Shown here in pieces: positions 8,944 to 18,283 of a stretch of DNA of 33,285 bases. Source of the stretch: Promethearchaeia archaeon. GTDB taxonomy: Archaea > Asgardarchaeota > Lokiarchaeia > Sigyniarchaeales > SOKP01. The DNA is taken from positions 1 to 33,285 of the forward strand of contig JAHQWH010000107.1 in the NCBI GenBank assembly GCA_029856105.1. Reading direction: 5' to 3'. Position numbers and translations under genes: made by a program. The notes beneath the pieces were generated by a model that worked only from the letters and a program-made list of their open reading frames with translations, ran no database searches and had not been told where the DNA came from. The first letter of the stretch is position 1. Each line of letters opens with the position of its first letter.

Positions 8944-9825
8944 TTATTTTTCTAAAATCCCCGAAAAATAACCCACACAATATCCATATCCACCCTTAAT
9001 ATCGCTACTAGTATAATATTTTAATAATTTACCTTTTTTTCCGTTTAATTTTTCACAAATTAACATTAAAGTTGTTATTGTTTGGGCTCCGCATACGGTT
9101 GTTTTTGAAGCAGCTGAAAGAGTTTTTTTAGAATTAAATTCTACAAAAGCATCAATAACATCTTGATCAAATTTCTTAAACTCTTTTAATTGATTTGTAT
9201 TAAAAATTTCTTTATGTGACATATCAGACGATGCAATAATAACAACATCTTTATTTAACGTCTTAATTGCAGCAGAAATATCAGAAGCTATTTTTTCAAA
9301 TACGCTATAATCCCTTCTAATTCCTATTTTAAGCGTTACTATTTTTACGTCTTTATCTTTAGCACAATATTTAATGAAGGGTAATTGTATTTCAATATTG
9401 TGTTCTTGTTCCATGGAGCCGGTGAAGGCAGAAGGATCTTCTACAATAATTTCACTTGTATCTAAAATCTTTTTAGATAATTCATCGTCAATTTGTAAGT
9501 TTCCTAAAGGCGTTTCCCAGGCGCCATCTCCTAACAGAGCCACCTTTCCATAGCCAACATGATCAGTCCCTAATACGATTACTGTATCTGGGATTTTCTC
9601 TTTAAATAAATTCAAATACGTAAAGGCGGCACATCTTCCAGAAAAAGTATATCCCGCATGAGGAGATACCCCTCCAATTATAGTCCTACTGTCTTGATTT
9701 AGCGTTTCAGGTAGTTTACCAGGTCCAAACTCTTTATCGGAAAAAACATATTCTAGGTTTTTTATTAAATCTTCTTTTTTACCAGGGTACCAACTTCCCG
9801 CATGTGATGCTTTTCTTATAACCAA
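8944..9825 (-). CDS. Memo-family protein (AmmeMemoRadiSam system protein B-like), complete metal-site motifs
   Basis: About 293 residues, the family's usual size. Family motifs appear in order: RKASHAGSWYPG, SPHAGYTFSG, VLGTDHVGYG, AWETPLGN, EQEHNIEIQLPF, ASSDMSHK and TVCGAQTI. The His in PHAGY, the His in GTDH, the Asp/His of SSDMSH and the Cys of VCG correspond to the residues that line the metal-binding pocket of human MEMO1 and its dioxygenase relatives. Start choice: a GTG at 9834 is possible, but AGAAGGTGAT fits a Shine-Dalgarno sequence 4 bases before TTG at 9825. That start gives MVIRKASHAG, matching the paralogue's MVLRESSAAG. The gene lies 40 bases downstream of the paralogue, probably in one transcript. 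The biochemical role of archaeal Memo proteins is not established; no AMMECR1 or radical-SAM partner is next to it. Confidence 0.85.
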   Translation of the reverse strand: MVIRKASHAGSWYPGKKEDLIKNLEYVFSDKEFGPGKLPETLNQDSRTIIGGVSPHAGYTFSGRCAAFTYLNLFKEKIPDTVIVLGTDHVGYGKVALLGDGAWETPLGNLQIDDELSKKILDTSEIIVEDPSAFTGSMEQEHNIEIQLPFIKYCAKDKDVKIVTLKIGIRRDYSVFEKIASDISAAIKTLNKDVVIIASSDMSHKEIFNTNQLKEFKKFDQDVIDAFVEFNSKKTLSAASKTTVCGAQTITTLMLICEKLNGKKGKLLKYYTSSDIKGGYGYCVGYFSGILEK

Positions 9826-9865
9826 TTTTATCACCTTCTTCTAATTAATTATTGTTGTTTTCCTA

Positions 9866-10774
9866 TTAAATATCTTTTATAATTATCCCCGAAAAATATG
9901 AAGCATTATATTTACAAGGACCAGTACCTCCACCTTTGTCATAACTAGTGTAATAATTTAATGCTCTATATTCGTTTGCACCCATCCTTTTACATATTAG
10001 CATTAATGTGGTAAGGATTTGTGGCTCTTTTATAGAAAATCTTGACGCGTCAAAAAAAGTCTTCTTTGGGTTAAATTCTGTAAACGATTTGATTACTGAT
10101 TTATCTGCTAAGAGCATTTCTTGCATTTCAAATTCAGCAGTAAATTCATCTTTGCAAATAATATGACTCATATCTGTAGAACCTATAAATACTATATCTT
10201 TGTTTAAGGATTGGACTGCTCTCGCGATATCTTCGGATAATTTATCTAATTTATCATAATCCATTATAGAAATAATAATTGGCAAGATTTTTATCTCTCT
10301 TTTTAACGCACAATATTTAATAAACGGCAATTGTACATCAATATAATATTCTCTTCCAAAGGGAAATCCAACAAAAGCAGAATCATCTCCTTTAACCATG
10401 CTACTCGTTTTTAGCAATTTTTGAGATAAATCGCTATCAACTTCTAGGTTACCTAACGGAGTTTCCCATTCGCCTACTTCTAGTAAAGCAATGTTGTTAT
10501 ATCCTAAATCTTCAGTGGCTAATATCACAACTGTATCCGGGATTTTTTCCTTAAACAAATGTAAATATGTATATGCCGCACAGCTACCAGAATAAGCGTA
10601 ACCCCCATGTGGAGATATTCCACCAAATATTGTTCTTGTTTTTTGGTTTAAAGAGTCGAATTTTTTACCTGGTCCAAATTCTTTATCTATAAAGGATTCA
10701 TCTATCATTTTAAATAAATCCGATTTGGATCGTGGATAATAAATTCCCGCGGCAGAAGATTCTCTTAATACCAA
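9866..10774 (-). CDS. Memo-family paralogue with degenerate metal site
   Basis: 302 residues, clearly homologous to the downstream Memo gene along its whole length (SPHGGYAYSG, KEKIPDTVVILATEDLGY, EWETPLGNLEVD, VQLPFIKYC, TDMSH). However, the GTDH motif has become ATED, the EHNIE motif EYYID, and the Cys of VCGAQ is lost (IKEPQI). Only the His of PHGGY and the Asp/His of TDMSH remain. It keeps full length and a clean frame, so it is probably a functional protein with a changed or lost metal site rather than a pseudogene. The start is TTG at 10774, about 24 bases below a TATA-like gatttaaatt, suggesting a leaderless transcript. It is probably co-transcribed with the second Memo gene. Confidence 0.85.
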   Translation of the reverse strand: MVLRESSAAGIYYPRSKSDLFKMIDESFIDKEFGPGKKFDSLNQKTRTIFGGISPHGGYAYSGSCAAYTYLHLFKEKIPDTVVILATEDLGYNNIALLEVGEWETPLGNLEVDSDLSQKLLKTSSMVKGDDSAFVGFPFGREYYIDVQLPFIKYCALKREIKILPIIISIMDYDKLDKLSEDIARAVQSLNKDIVFIGSTDMSHIICKDEFTAEFEMQEMLLADKSVIKSFTEFNPKKTFFDASRFSIKEPQILTTLMLICKRMGANEYRALNYYTSYDKGGGTGPCKYNASYFSGIIIKDI

Positions 10775-10792
10775 ATTTAATTTTGAGTGAAT

Positions 10793-10802
10793 GATTTAAA
10801 TT
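10793..10802 (-). promoter_or_regulatory. TATA-like box for the Memo pair
   Basis: An aatttaaatc element on the minus strand is centred about 24 bases upstream of the TTG start at 10774. The spacing fits an archaeal promoter giving a leaderless mRNA. Confidence 0.45.
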
Positions 10803-10870
10803 ATTCTATTAAATCAATTGTATTAAAAATTTATATAATTATATCTATTGTTCGTTAAATTGGAAGAATT

Positions 10871-10879
10871 ATTAAATTA
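10871..10879 (+). promoter_or_regulatory. TATA-like box for endA
   Basis: The sequence attaaatta is centred 25 bases before the ATG at 10900, with no Shine-Dalgarno sequence between. It fits a leaderless archaeal transcript. It shares the 125-base AT-rich divergent region with the Memo promoter. Confidence 0.4.
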
Positions 10880-10899
10880 TCCGTTATACATCTAATTAG

Positions 10900-11502
10900 A
10901 TGAGTAAAGAAAAAGAGACTCCCATTTCGCTGGAGGATATAAACGAAGACGACATCCCAGAAAAGATTCCAACTAAATTTATTAATAATCGCGTAATTGT
11001 GTTTAATCCTTTGTTTGCTTCCTATTTATATGTCAAACAAAAGTTTTTTGGGTCTCCTCTCGGGATTAGTAAACCCCGCTTAGAATATTTTTCTAAACCA
11101 TCGGAATTATCCCTAATTGAAGCTCTTTACTTGTTAGAAAAAGAAAAAATTACTATATTTGACGCTAAGAACGATAAGTACCTTTCTCCCAAAGAATTTC
11201 ACGAAATCGGAAAAAAAATACATCATAAATTTGAAGAAAAATATCTTATTTATCAAGATTTAAGGAAAAAGGGATATGTACCTCGTCCGGGGCTAAAATT
11301 TGGCGCTGATTTTGTAGTATATAAAAAAGGACCGGGGTTAGAGCATTCAGCGTTTATTGCTCATGTATTACCTCATGATGCAAAAATAACTGCGATTGAT
11401 ATGGTTCGAGCTGGAAGGTTGGCAACATCTGTAAGGAAGAAATTTGTAATTGCCAATCCACTAACAATGAGTTATTACTTCTTTGAATGGTTTAAACCCT
11501 GA
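10900..11502 (+). CDS. endA: tRNA-splicing endonuclease
   Basis: 200 residues, the size class of archaeal EndA enzymes that assemble as homotetramers (alpha4). The C-terminal nuclease domain carries the family pattern: GLKFGADFVVYKKGPG with the catalytic Tyr near 141, LEHSAFIAHV with the His at 149, and SVRKKFVIA with the Lys at 180 or 181. Together these form the Tyr-His-Lys triad that cuts both intron borders at the bulge-helix-bulge motif of pre-tRNA. The N-terminal domain (~25-115) is the usual non-catalytic half, preceded by an acidic ~20-residue extension. It is a single gene with its own promoter, convergent with the end of the ATP synthase operon 33 bases away. This gene is one of the best archaeal markers in the window. 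Confidence 0.92.
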   Translation: MSKEKETPISLEDINEDDIPEKIPTKFINNRVIVFNPLFASYLYVKQKFFGSPLGISKPRLEYFSKPSELSLIEALYLLEKEKITIFDAKNDKYLSPKEFHEIGKKIHHKFEEKYLIYQDLRKKGYVPRPGLKFGADFVVYKKGPGLEHSAFIAHVLPHDAKITAIDMVRAGRLATSVRKKFVIANPLTMSYYFFEWFKP

Positions 11503-11535
11503 GACATAGATAAACCTTAAAATTTAATGATAGTT

Positions 11536-13350
11536 TTACTGTCTTCGATGAACGTTAAAAACTAAACCTAAAGATTCATTATTAATTTTATCCCTTAGCT
11601 CTTCAATTTGTTCAAAGTTTTCATTAGGAACATAATGGCTAATTCTCATAACCTCATTGAGAACTTCATCACACTTCTTCTCATCAATTAGAAATCCTCG
11701 TTTAACGAGTGATTTACTTTTATTATATAATAAAAGTATTACTTTTACTAACCCTAGCAATTTTCCACTACTCGTATAACAATCTACTTTGTTGAAAGCA
11801 TTTTGAATTAACAATGCATTTCTTATTAGATTGGCTGTAAAGATTTCTAACCTTTGATCTTCAGCTAAATTTTTTAGCCCTAGTAGCTGGATAATATATT
11901 TCAACTCGTTTTCTTTTGCTAAAATCTCATTTACTTGTTTTCTACACTCAAACCAGTTTAAATTAATCTCGGGCCAAACAATATCTCTCTCGTCCCACCA
12001 TTCTGCTACATATTCAGGATAATTAGAGTATGAACTGATCCAACTAATTGCAGGATAATGTTTTAGATATGCTAGTTTAGGATCTAAAGCCCAAATCCCT
12101 TGAACAACACGTTTAGTAGCTGCGGTAACTGGTTCGCTAAAATCTCCAGCTGGTGGTGATATCGATCCTAAGATTGTTATGGATCCTTTTTTTTTTCCTA
12201 AAGTTGTAATAACGCCAGCTCGCTCAAAGAAACTTGATAATTTCGATGGTAAATAGGCGGGATAACCCTCTTCAGCAGGCATTTCCTCTAATAACCCTGA
12301 AATCTCTCTTAAGGATTCTGCCCATCTTGAAATACTATCTGCTACAACGGCAACATCATATCCCATATCTCTATAATATTCTGCTATTGTAATACCTGAA
12401 AAAAGACTTGCTTCACGAGCAGACACAGGCATATTTGAAGTATTGGCAATAAGAACAATATGTTCTAATAAAGGTTTTCCTGTTTTGGGATCAATAGTTT
12501 CCGTGAATTGTTTTAGAAAATTAGCAACTTCATTTCCAGGTTCTCCACAGCCTATAAAAACGCATATTTCTGCGTTACAAAATTTAGCAATATGTTGTGA
12601 GATAATTGTTTTACCAGTTCCAAAACCGCCCGGAACCGCAAAAGTACCACCTTTTGCTACGGGAAACAATAAATCTACAATACGCAAGCCAGTTAGTAAA
12701 GGTTCGTTAGGTTGATTTTTTTCACTATAAGGCTTTCTCTTTGTAACTGGCCATTTTTGTAACATACAAAAAGATTTATCTACATTCTCCTTTCTCAAGG
12801 TATATATTTCATCGACAATTGTATAATCACCTTCGTCAACAATAAACAATAAAACACCAGAATTTTCAGGAGGAACCATTATTTTATGTTCAAAAAAGGA
12901 TGTTTCTTGAACGGTCCCAATTTCATCTCCACTACTTAAAGAATCTTTTATTTTTTTCGATGGAATAAAATGCCATTTTTTTGTTCTTGATAAAGAGGGA
13001 AATTCGAGACCTCTTCCTAATCTTCCTTCTTTAAAGTGGCTGAAAGTAAGATCTAAAGGTCTCTGAATTCCATCAAAAACATTTGCTAACAAACCTGGTG
13101 CTAACTCCATAGATAATGGTTCGTTAAGATTAATTACTTTATCGTTCAATTTTATACTATTAGTACTTTCAAAAGATTGGGCTATTACACGATCCGAGTA
13201 GATTTGAATTACCTGACAAATAATGTTATAGTCACAAATCTTAATTAAATCATGAAGCCGAACCTGATTTTCTAATCCTTTAAACTCCACTAATGATCCA
13301 TTAACAGCAGAAATAAAACCCAAATTAGAATCATTTGTTTCTGTGACCAT
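11536..13350 (-). CDS. second A-type ATP synthase subunit A (A'), altered catalytic site
   Basis: 604 residues, aligning end to end with the operon's other A subunit (18280-20121). The P-loop GGFGTGKT (241-248) is intact, as are [12 protein letters not shown] and the [12 protein letters not shown] region. Two motifs differ. GCGERGNE has become GCGEPGNE (Pro at 271, codon cct), losing the arginine that contacts the nucleotide phosphate in rotary ATPases (equivalent to beta-Arg189 of F1). ADSTSRW has become ADSISRW (Ile at 340). The conserved Trp near 258 (KWCNAD) is Phe. The gene is the last in the operon, 42 bases after the zinc-ribbon gene. I infer a paralogue with reduced or altered catalysis that may replace A in some complexes or act in assembly or regulation. 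Full length and long conserved blocks argue against a pseudogene. Confidence 0.9.
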   Translation of the reverse strand: MVTETNDSNLGFISAVNGSLVEFKGLENQVRLHDLIKICDYNIICQVIQIYSDRVIAQSFESTNSIKLNDKVINLNEPLSMELAPGLLANVFDGIQRPLDLTFSHFKEGRLGRGLEFPSLSRTKKWHFIPSKKIKDSLSSGDEIGTVQETSFFEHKIMVPPENSGVLLFIVDEGDYTIVDEIYTLRKENVDKSFCMLQKWPVTKRKPYSEKNQPNEPLLTGLRIVDLLFPVAKGGTFAVPGGFGTGKTIISQHIAKFCNAEICVFIGCGEPGNEVANFLKQFTETIDPKTGKPLLEHIVLIANTSNMPVSAREASLFSGITIAEYYRDMGYDVAVVADSISRWAESLREISGLLEEMPAEEGYPAYLPSKLSSFFERAGVITTLGKKKGSITILGSISPPAGDFSEPVTAATKRVVQGIWALDPKLAYLKHYPAISWISSYSNYPEYVAEWWDERDIVWPEINLNWFECRKQVNEILAKENELKYIIQLLGLKNLAEDQRLEIFTANLIRNALLIQNAFNKVDCYTSSGKLLGLVKVILLLYNKSKSLVKRGFLIDEKKCDEVLNEVMRISHYVPNENFEQIEELRDKINNESLGLVFNVHRRQ

Positions 13351-13392
13351 TTTTTACTTATCCTACCATGTAAGCTAACATTATGTTTTTTA

Positions 13393-13920
13393 TTATGTTG
13401 TTCGTTTTCCACAAATTGGACATATTTTCACAGACTTTGTAATTAGCATCCCACAATTTTTACATTTCTTAACAATTTCTTTCAGTTGAATTGTTTGACC
13501 ACATGTAGGACATTTTTTCCTATAGCCTGTTATGAGCATCCCACAATTTTCGCATTTATTGATAAGGGATTTGCGATACTTAAAGTTAAGATTAGCTTCT
13601 TTAAAATTTTTTTGAACCAGTTTCTCAGGTTCCGTTTCTATCTTTAATTCCAATTTTCGATGAAAATCTTGACTTCTTCTTTTTTTTTTATCAGGAAACA
13701 TTTCTGAATAAATTGAGCTTTGCTTTTTTTTAATAAAAAAGGACCCTACAAACAGCAATAACATGAATCCTAGTATTAAAATAATGAGAAGGGGATTTGT
13801 TCCAAATTCCATCAATATAAGATATAAAAAGATTAATATAATTAGATAAATAATCAAAAGTAACATTTTGAGAGAAAAAGTTTTCTTGGATGAGCTTTCT
13901 TTCGTGTTTTCGTTTTTCAT
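13393..13920 (-). CDS. membrane protein with two C-terminal zinc ribbons, in ATP synthase operon
   Basis: 175 residues. The N-terminus is short, charged and probably cytoplasmic. Two hydrophobic helices follow at about 19-38 and 42-62, then a basic linker (KKKRRSQDFHRK) and two tandem zinc ribbons. The first has CENCGMLITG and CPTCGQ, the second CKNCGMLITK and CPICGK; each is C-x2-C plus C-x2-C, and the two share CxNCGMLIT, so they arose by internal duplication. Both ends of the hairpin should face the cytoplasm, placing the ribbons there. The gene lies 19 bases after subunit I and 42 bases before the second A subunit, all on one strand, so it is very probably co-transcribed. It is not a known ATP synthase subunit. 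I infer a membrane-bound accessory, assembly or regulatory factor; an unrelated passenger gene remains possible. Confidence 0.8.
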   Translation of the reverse strand: MKNENTKESSSKKTFSLKMLLLIIYLIILIFLYLILMEFGTNPLLIILILGFMLLLFVGSFFIKKKQSSIYSEMFPDKKKRRSQDFHRKLELKIETEPEKLVQKNFKEANLNFKYRKSLINKCENCGMLITGYRKKCPTCGQTIQLKEIVKKCKNCGMLITKSVKICPICGKRTT

Positions 13921-13939
13921 ATTTTATAATAAATCTACT

Positions 13940-16228
13940 TTATAAATATTTTTTAGAAATATATTGTTCTGCCTTAATTATATCCTCATGAGTTTTCTTT
14001 GATTCGATCTCTCTATCTATTTCTTCGGAAATAACATCTTTTATGGTGCTTATTTTAAAGGAAACAATAGAATATTTATCGTCTAAATAAAAAGGAATAT
14101 ATGTAACTCCGGTTCCTTGATAGAATTTGAAGAAAAATTCATAAAAATGGAGCCTAATGGCATTTATAAAAACAAGTAATCCTTCTAATAAAATAACAAC
14201 TATATTGCCAAAAATCAATCCTACAATATTTATTATCTCGTTAAAAATCCCCTCGCCTTGAATTAAATTCCCCATTGCTTGAATTGCGACCATTAAAGAG
14301 ATATGTGCTAAAGCTAACGCTAGTAATCTTATATAAGATGCTACATTGCTCATTATCGACAATAACGTTTCAAATGACTCCATTGTACCTTCCCCTATAA
14401 GCCCTCCAATTGTCTCTTCTTTCAAATAAGAAACATGGAAAATCTTGCCAAATGGTTTTAAGAGTATTAATAATATACCTGGGAGCAAGGGCAACAAAAT
14501 TGGGTAAGGAGGTGCTATCCATACATATATGTTAAAACCAAAAGTAAAAATTAAAATAGTTCCTCCAGTTAATAACCATATTTTAATTAATGAGTCAGTA
14601 AAACCTATATATTTTCTATGCTGTTTCCAATAATTCAAAAATTGTATAAACCAGCCCAAATTAATATGTACTACTCCAATTAATACAGCAAACTTAAAAA
14701 CGACCATAATATTATTTAACGGATTGTATAAAGTGATATTTATTATTGGAATGGTAACAGGTTCTAAGTGTAAAAAAACCGTTCCAAATAATTCAATGTC
14801 ATGCATCCCAAAAAATTCGCCATATAAAAAACCCACGAGTATAGAACCGATTCCACAATAAAAAATAATCCAGCAAAAATTTAAGAAATCTTTACTTTTT
14901 TTGTTCCTAAAGATAAATGCTCCAATCAAACCTGAGATAATTAATGTAATACCATGTCCTATATCCCCAAACATCAATCCAAACAAAAGTGGAAAAGTTA
15001 TTGCCAAAAACGGAGTGGGATCAATTTCTGAATAAGCAGGAACACCGTACATTTTAGTAATAGTTTCAAAGGGTCTCACAAAGAAATTATTCTTCATAAT
15101 TGTAGGAGCTGTATTTCTTAAATCCTTTTTATCTTCCTTGTTATTATTCGTCGGTTCTTCCTTTAATGAAGAATCCTTCCTTTTGGAATCTTGTGATTTC
15201 CCTGAATGTACATGGCTTATATCTTCTTTTAGGCTAACAGATTTATTTTTTGTAATAGCGATTGATTCAATTGTTATTTGATCTTGGAACTTTTCAATCA
15301 ACCCCTTTTGTATTTCTTGTTTTTTTTCTTGTGGAACAAAAAAACTCAAACTTAGTCGATTTAAAGATAAATCTTCGAATTGATGTGAAGCCCAGTTATA
15401 TTCTTCTATATTTTGCATGATCTCATTCGTAGCAGCAAATAGCAGTATGTTATCATCTCTTAATCGTTCTAATTCCTTTTGATATTTATTTAAAGACTTC
15501 ACAATAAACCTAATTTCATCTGCTATACGAGGAAAGTTTATCCCGTTTGAGAGCAAATATTTTTTAAGAATCGGTACTTCTTCGGCATGAATGATGCGTA
15601 TCCTCTCTCTAAATGCCTCTTCTTGTTCTTTTGGATAGATTACGAAAAAGGCAATTCTTTCATCGCTTAAAAAATCATACTGAAAAAAATTCGGAAAATG
15701 AGAAAATTCAAAAAGATTCTCTATATTTTCGAGGTTCTTTGAGAATGTTGTAAAGGCTTTAAATTCTAAACGATCAAATTTCGATAATTTATCTCGCGTT
15801 AGCTCATATTTTTCCAAAAAAATGTAACTTACATGAATCAAATTTATTTTATCCAATTCCACTTTGATAGTGATCATATATTTTTTTAACTCATTAACAC
15901 GGTTTGAATAGTAATTAATTTCACTCAATATTTGATTTAACAAATCGTTAAAATCCTTAACTTCAAATTCTTTTCTCTCTTCTTTTTCAAGTATTAATTT
16001 TTGGAAGTCAGATTCAGTAAGATTAAGGTTTTTGAATAAAGTTTCTAAATTTTGGCTTAATTTCTTAATTCTATCAAACAAAACTTTATCTTTTTCAATT
16101 ATGTCGCTTATTTCAGGTTTCGTTTTAATGTGAACTAGGTTAAGCTGGTATAGGTGTTGTAGTAGAAGATCCTTGTAATTATGATTAATATTTACCTTAA
16201 ATAATTCCATTGAGCTTTTTTTTGTCAT
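13940..16228 (-). CDS. atpI: A-type ATP synthase subunit I (a subunit, membrane stator)
   Basis: About 762 residues; subunit I carries the half-channels for the coupling ion. The N-terminal ~380 residues are hydrophilic and coiled-coil rich (stator arm), ending in an unusually long charged linker of Lys, Ser, Asp and Asn around 340-385. The C-terminal half has the membrane helices. They begin after YGVPAYSEIDPTPFLAITFP and include GLMFGDIGHG, the conserved SYIRLLALALAHISLMVAI segment with the essential Arg, and VFINAIRLHFYEFF. Start choice: a GTG at 16246 is possible, but GTGAGGAAAG precedes the ATG at 16228 at normal Shine-Dalgarno distance, so I prefer that ATG. It follows subunit D directly. 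Position after D is unusual, since I is usually near the front of archaeal operons. Confidence 0.92.
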   Translation of the reverse strand: MTKKSSMELFKVNINHNYKDLLLQHLYQLNLVHIKTKPEISDIIEKDKVLFDRIKKLSQNLETLFKNLNLTESDFQKLILEKEERKEFEVKDFNDLLNQILSEINYYSNRVNELKKYMITIKVELDKINLIHVSYIFLEKYELTRDKLSKFDRLEFKAFTTFSKNLENIENLFEFSHFPNFFQYDFLSDERIAFFVIYPKEQEEAFRERIRIIHAEEVPILKKYLLSNGINFPRIADEIRFIVKSLNKYQKELERLRDDNILLFAATNEIMQNIEEYNWASHQFEDLSLNRLSLSFFVPQEKKQEIQKGLIEKFQDQITIESIAITKNKSVSLKEDISHVHSGKSQDSKRKDSSLKEEPTNNNKEDKKDLRNTAPTIMKNNFFVRPFETITKMYGVPAYSEIDPTPFLAITFPLLFGLMFGDIGHGITLIISGLIGAFIFRNKKSKDFLNFCWIIFYCGIGSILVGFLYGEFFGMHDIELFGTVFLHLEPVTIPIINITLYNPLNNIMVVFKFAVLIGVVHINLGWFIQFLNYWKQHRKYIGFTDSLIKIWLLTGGTILIFTFGFNIYVWIAPPYPILLPLLPGILLILLKPFGKIFHVSYLKEETIGGLIGEGTMESFETLLSIMSNVASYIRLLALALAHISLMVAIQAMGNLIQGEGIFNEIINIVGLIFGNIVVILLEGLLVFINAIRLHFYEFFFKFYQGTGVTYIPFYLDDKYSIVSFKISTIKDVISEEIDREIESKKTHEDIIKAEQYISKKYL

Positions 16229-16246
16229 TTTTTTTTCTTTCCTCAC

Positions 16247-16846
16247 TTAAGCATTTTTTGTAATCAAATCTTTTGTATTTTTCAAACGTACATAATTTTC
16301 TCTTTCAATTTCTTCTAGTACAGCTTTAATTTTTTTAATGTCTATATGTAGTTCAGGAATTATTACATTCTTCAGACCATTTATCCTACGATTTATTTTT
16401 TTAAAAGTTTGAGAGAGTTTCAACAATAGGTCTTCAGTCTGTGCAACAATTATAATGCTTTTAAAAAACTTTATTAAAAGAATAATCAAATCATCAAGAT
16501 AATGAGATGTATTTTCAAAAGAGTAAGCTGGAAGTAATTCTTCCCGTATCAGTTCATAATCTATTATTGGCACTAATGTTCCAATCTTTTTTATATAGTT
16601 TACAGCAATCTTTGGATTATATTGGATTTTACTTAATTTACTTATCAAATTAAATTCTCGTTTACCCATTTCTTTATAGGTTTGATTTAGTTTAATCATA
16701 GTCTCTTTATATAATTTTAAAAAGATTTCACGTTGTTTTAAATAATTATCCCAATTTTTTTTTATTTCAAATATTATTTGTTCTAATTTAAATTTTAGAA
16801 AATTTTCGCCTTTTACAGCAAAAGTTAACCTTTTTTGTAGACTCAT
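16247..16846 (-). CDS. atpD: A-type ATP synthase subunit D (central rotor shaft)
   Basis: 199 residues, normal for subunit D, which forms the rotating coiled-coil shaft inside the A3B3 head. Family features: a long N-terminal helix with a KRL-type start (MSLQKRLTFAVKGENFLKFK) and a C-terminal helix with RRINGLKNVIIPELHIDIKK followed by LEEIERENYVRLKNTK, the D signature. The middle is very rich in Lys and Ile, typical of this AT-rich genome. It lies 45 bases after subunit B and abuts subunit I. Function is assigned by both sequence and position. Confidence 0.9.
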   Translation of the reverse strand: MSLQKRLTFAVKGENFLKFKLEQIIFEIKKNWDNYLKQREIFLKLYKETMIKLNQTYKEMGKREFNLISKLSKIQYNPKIAVNYIKKIGTLVPIIDYELIREELLPAYSFENTSHYLDDLIILLIKFFKSIIIVAQTEDLLLKLSQTFKKINRRINGLKNVIIPELHIDIKKIKAVLEEIERENYVRLKNTKDLITKNA

Positions 16847-16891
16847 TAAATTTGTTTTTGTGGGCTTAAACTCTCTAAAACTAATTGATAC

Positions 16892-18283
16892 TTACACCTC
16901 TTCAATATAATACTTATCAATAAAATCTTCCCGTATTCTAAATAATTGGTTTTTAGGCAAATTAGATAAAGCATGCCAAGCAATATTGAGAGTAGTTGAA
17001 AAATCCCTTTCTTCTGTGTAACCTTGATTTAAAAATTTTTGTTCGAAAAAGTTACCAAATCTTAATAACGATTTTTGATTTAAATTTAATCCATCTTCCC
17101 CTACAATCGACATAAGATCTCTAACTTCAAGGGCAGCTGAATACGATGCTAATAACTGAGAGTTAACATCAGCATGGTCTTCCCTAGTAGTATTTTTACC
17201 TATTGAATCTTTCATAAGTCGAGATATGGACGCTAAGACTTCAAAAGGGGGATATATTCCCTTTTTTTCCAAGTTTCGATTTAGAACTAATTGCCCTTCA
17301 GTTATGTAGCCCGTCGTATCCGGAATTGGATGAGATATGTCATCATTAGGCATCGTCAAAATCGGTAATTGGGTTATTGTTCCTTTTTTACCTTTAATTT
17401 TACCAGTTCTTTCATAAATAGATGCGAAATCAGTATATAAATAACCCGGATACCCTTTTCGGCTAGGAATCTCTTCTTTGGCGGAGCTTAGTTCTCTTAA
17501 AGCTTCAGCATAATTCGTCATGTCTAATAAAACAACGAGAACATGCATCTCTTTTTCAAATGCAAAATATTCCGCAGTAGTTAATGCTACTCGCGGAATT
17601 ATTAGTCTTTCCATTATTGGATCGTCGGCAAAATTGATAAAAGAAATGATATTTTGTATGTTTCCACTTTCTTTAAAACGATTCATAAAAAAAATCGCTT
17701 CATCTTGGATAATTCCAATTCCACAAAAAATTATTAAGAATGGTTCTTCTGTCAAAACCTTTGCTTGAGTAACAATTTGAGCAGCTAATAGATTATGGGG
17801 TAATCCTTGACCACTAAATATAGGAAGCTTTTGTCCTCTTATTAAGGTAAAAAGACCGTCTATTACCGATATTCCCGTTTGGATGACTTGCGTTGGATAC
17901 TCTCTTGCAAAAGGATTAATTGGTAAACCGTTTATATCTCGTTCAATTTCGGTAAAAATGTCTGAATCTAGCATTTGTTTCGTATTAATGTCAATAGGTT
18001 TTCCCATTGAGTTAAAAACCCTTCCAATCATATCGCTTGAAATTTTTATCTTAAAAGAATCTTCAGTAAAAGTAATTGTAGAATTTTCTGAAGAAATCCC
18101 AGCTGTATCTTCAAATACTTCAATTGTGATTATTTTTTCATCCATTTTTACGACTTGGCCTGTGCGTTCTTTTCCATCGTCAGAATGGATTTTAACGATT
18201 TCACCATATTGTACATCGTGTCTATTATCTATAATTATTAAAGGTCCAACAATTTGTTTTATTTTTCTATATATTACGCTCAT
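16892..18283 (-). CDS. atpB: A-type ATP synthase subunit B (non-catalytic head subunit)
   Basis: 463 residues, the family's usual length. The beta-barrel N-terminus is followed by the nucleotide-binding-like domain, in which the P-loop is replaced by [10 protein letters not shown], as always in subunit [21 protein letters not shown] and [14 protein letters not shown] are diagnostic. The Arg of SRLMKDSIG is the arginine finger that reaches into the catalytic site of the neighbouring A subunit. Its ATG overlaps the stop of subunit A by four bases (ATGA), implying coupled translation and equal A:B production. Only one B gene is present in the operon beside two A-type genes, so any complex with A' would have to share this B. 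Confidence 0.95.
   Translation of the reverse strand: MSVIYRKIKQIVGPLIIIDNRHDVQYGEIVKIHSDDGKERTGQVVKMDEKIITIEVFEDTAGISSENSTITFTEDSFKIKISSDMIGRVFNSMGKPIDINTKQMLDSDIFTEIERDINGLPINPFAREYPTQVIQTGISVIDGLFTLIRGQKLPIFSGQGLPHNLLAAQIVTQAKVLTEEPFLIIFCGIGIIQDEAIFFMNRFKESGNIQNIISFINFADDPIMERLIIPRVALTTAEYFAFEKEMHVLVVLLDMTNYAEALRELSSAKEEIPSRKGYPGYLYTDFASIYERTGKIKGKKGTITQLPILTMPNDDISHPIPDTTGYITEGQLVLNRNLEKKGIYPPFEVLASISRLMKDSIGKNTTREDHADVNSQLLASYSAALEVRDLMSIVGEDGLNLNQKSLLRFGNFFEQKFLNQGYTEERDFSTTLNIAWHALSNLPKNQLFRIREDFIDKYYIEEV

Noticed and set aside
12443..12715. Plus-strand frames opposite both A-subunit genes (also at 19217-19495) that resemble each other
   Set aside because: They are similar only because the sense genes are paralogues and conserved; antisense artefacts.
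11536..13350. A' as a pseudogene
   Set aside because: Full length, no stop or frameshift, intact P-loop and long conserved blocks, in-operon spacing; better read as a maintained paralogue.
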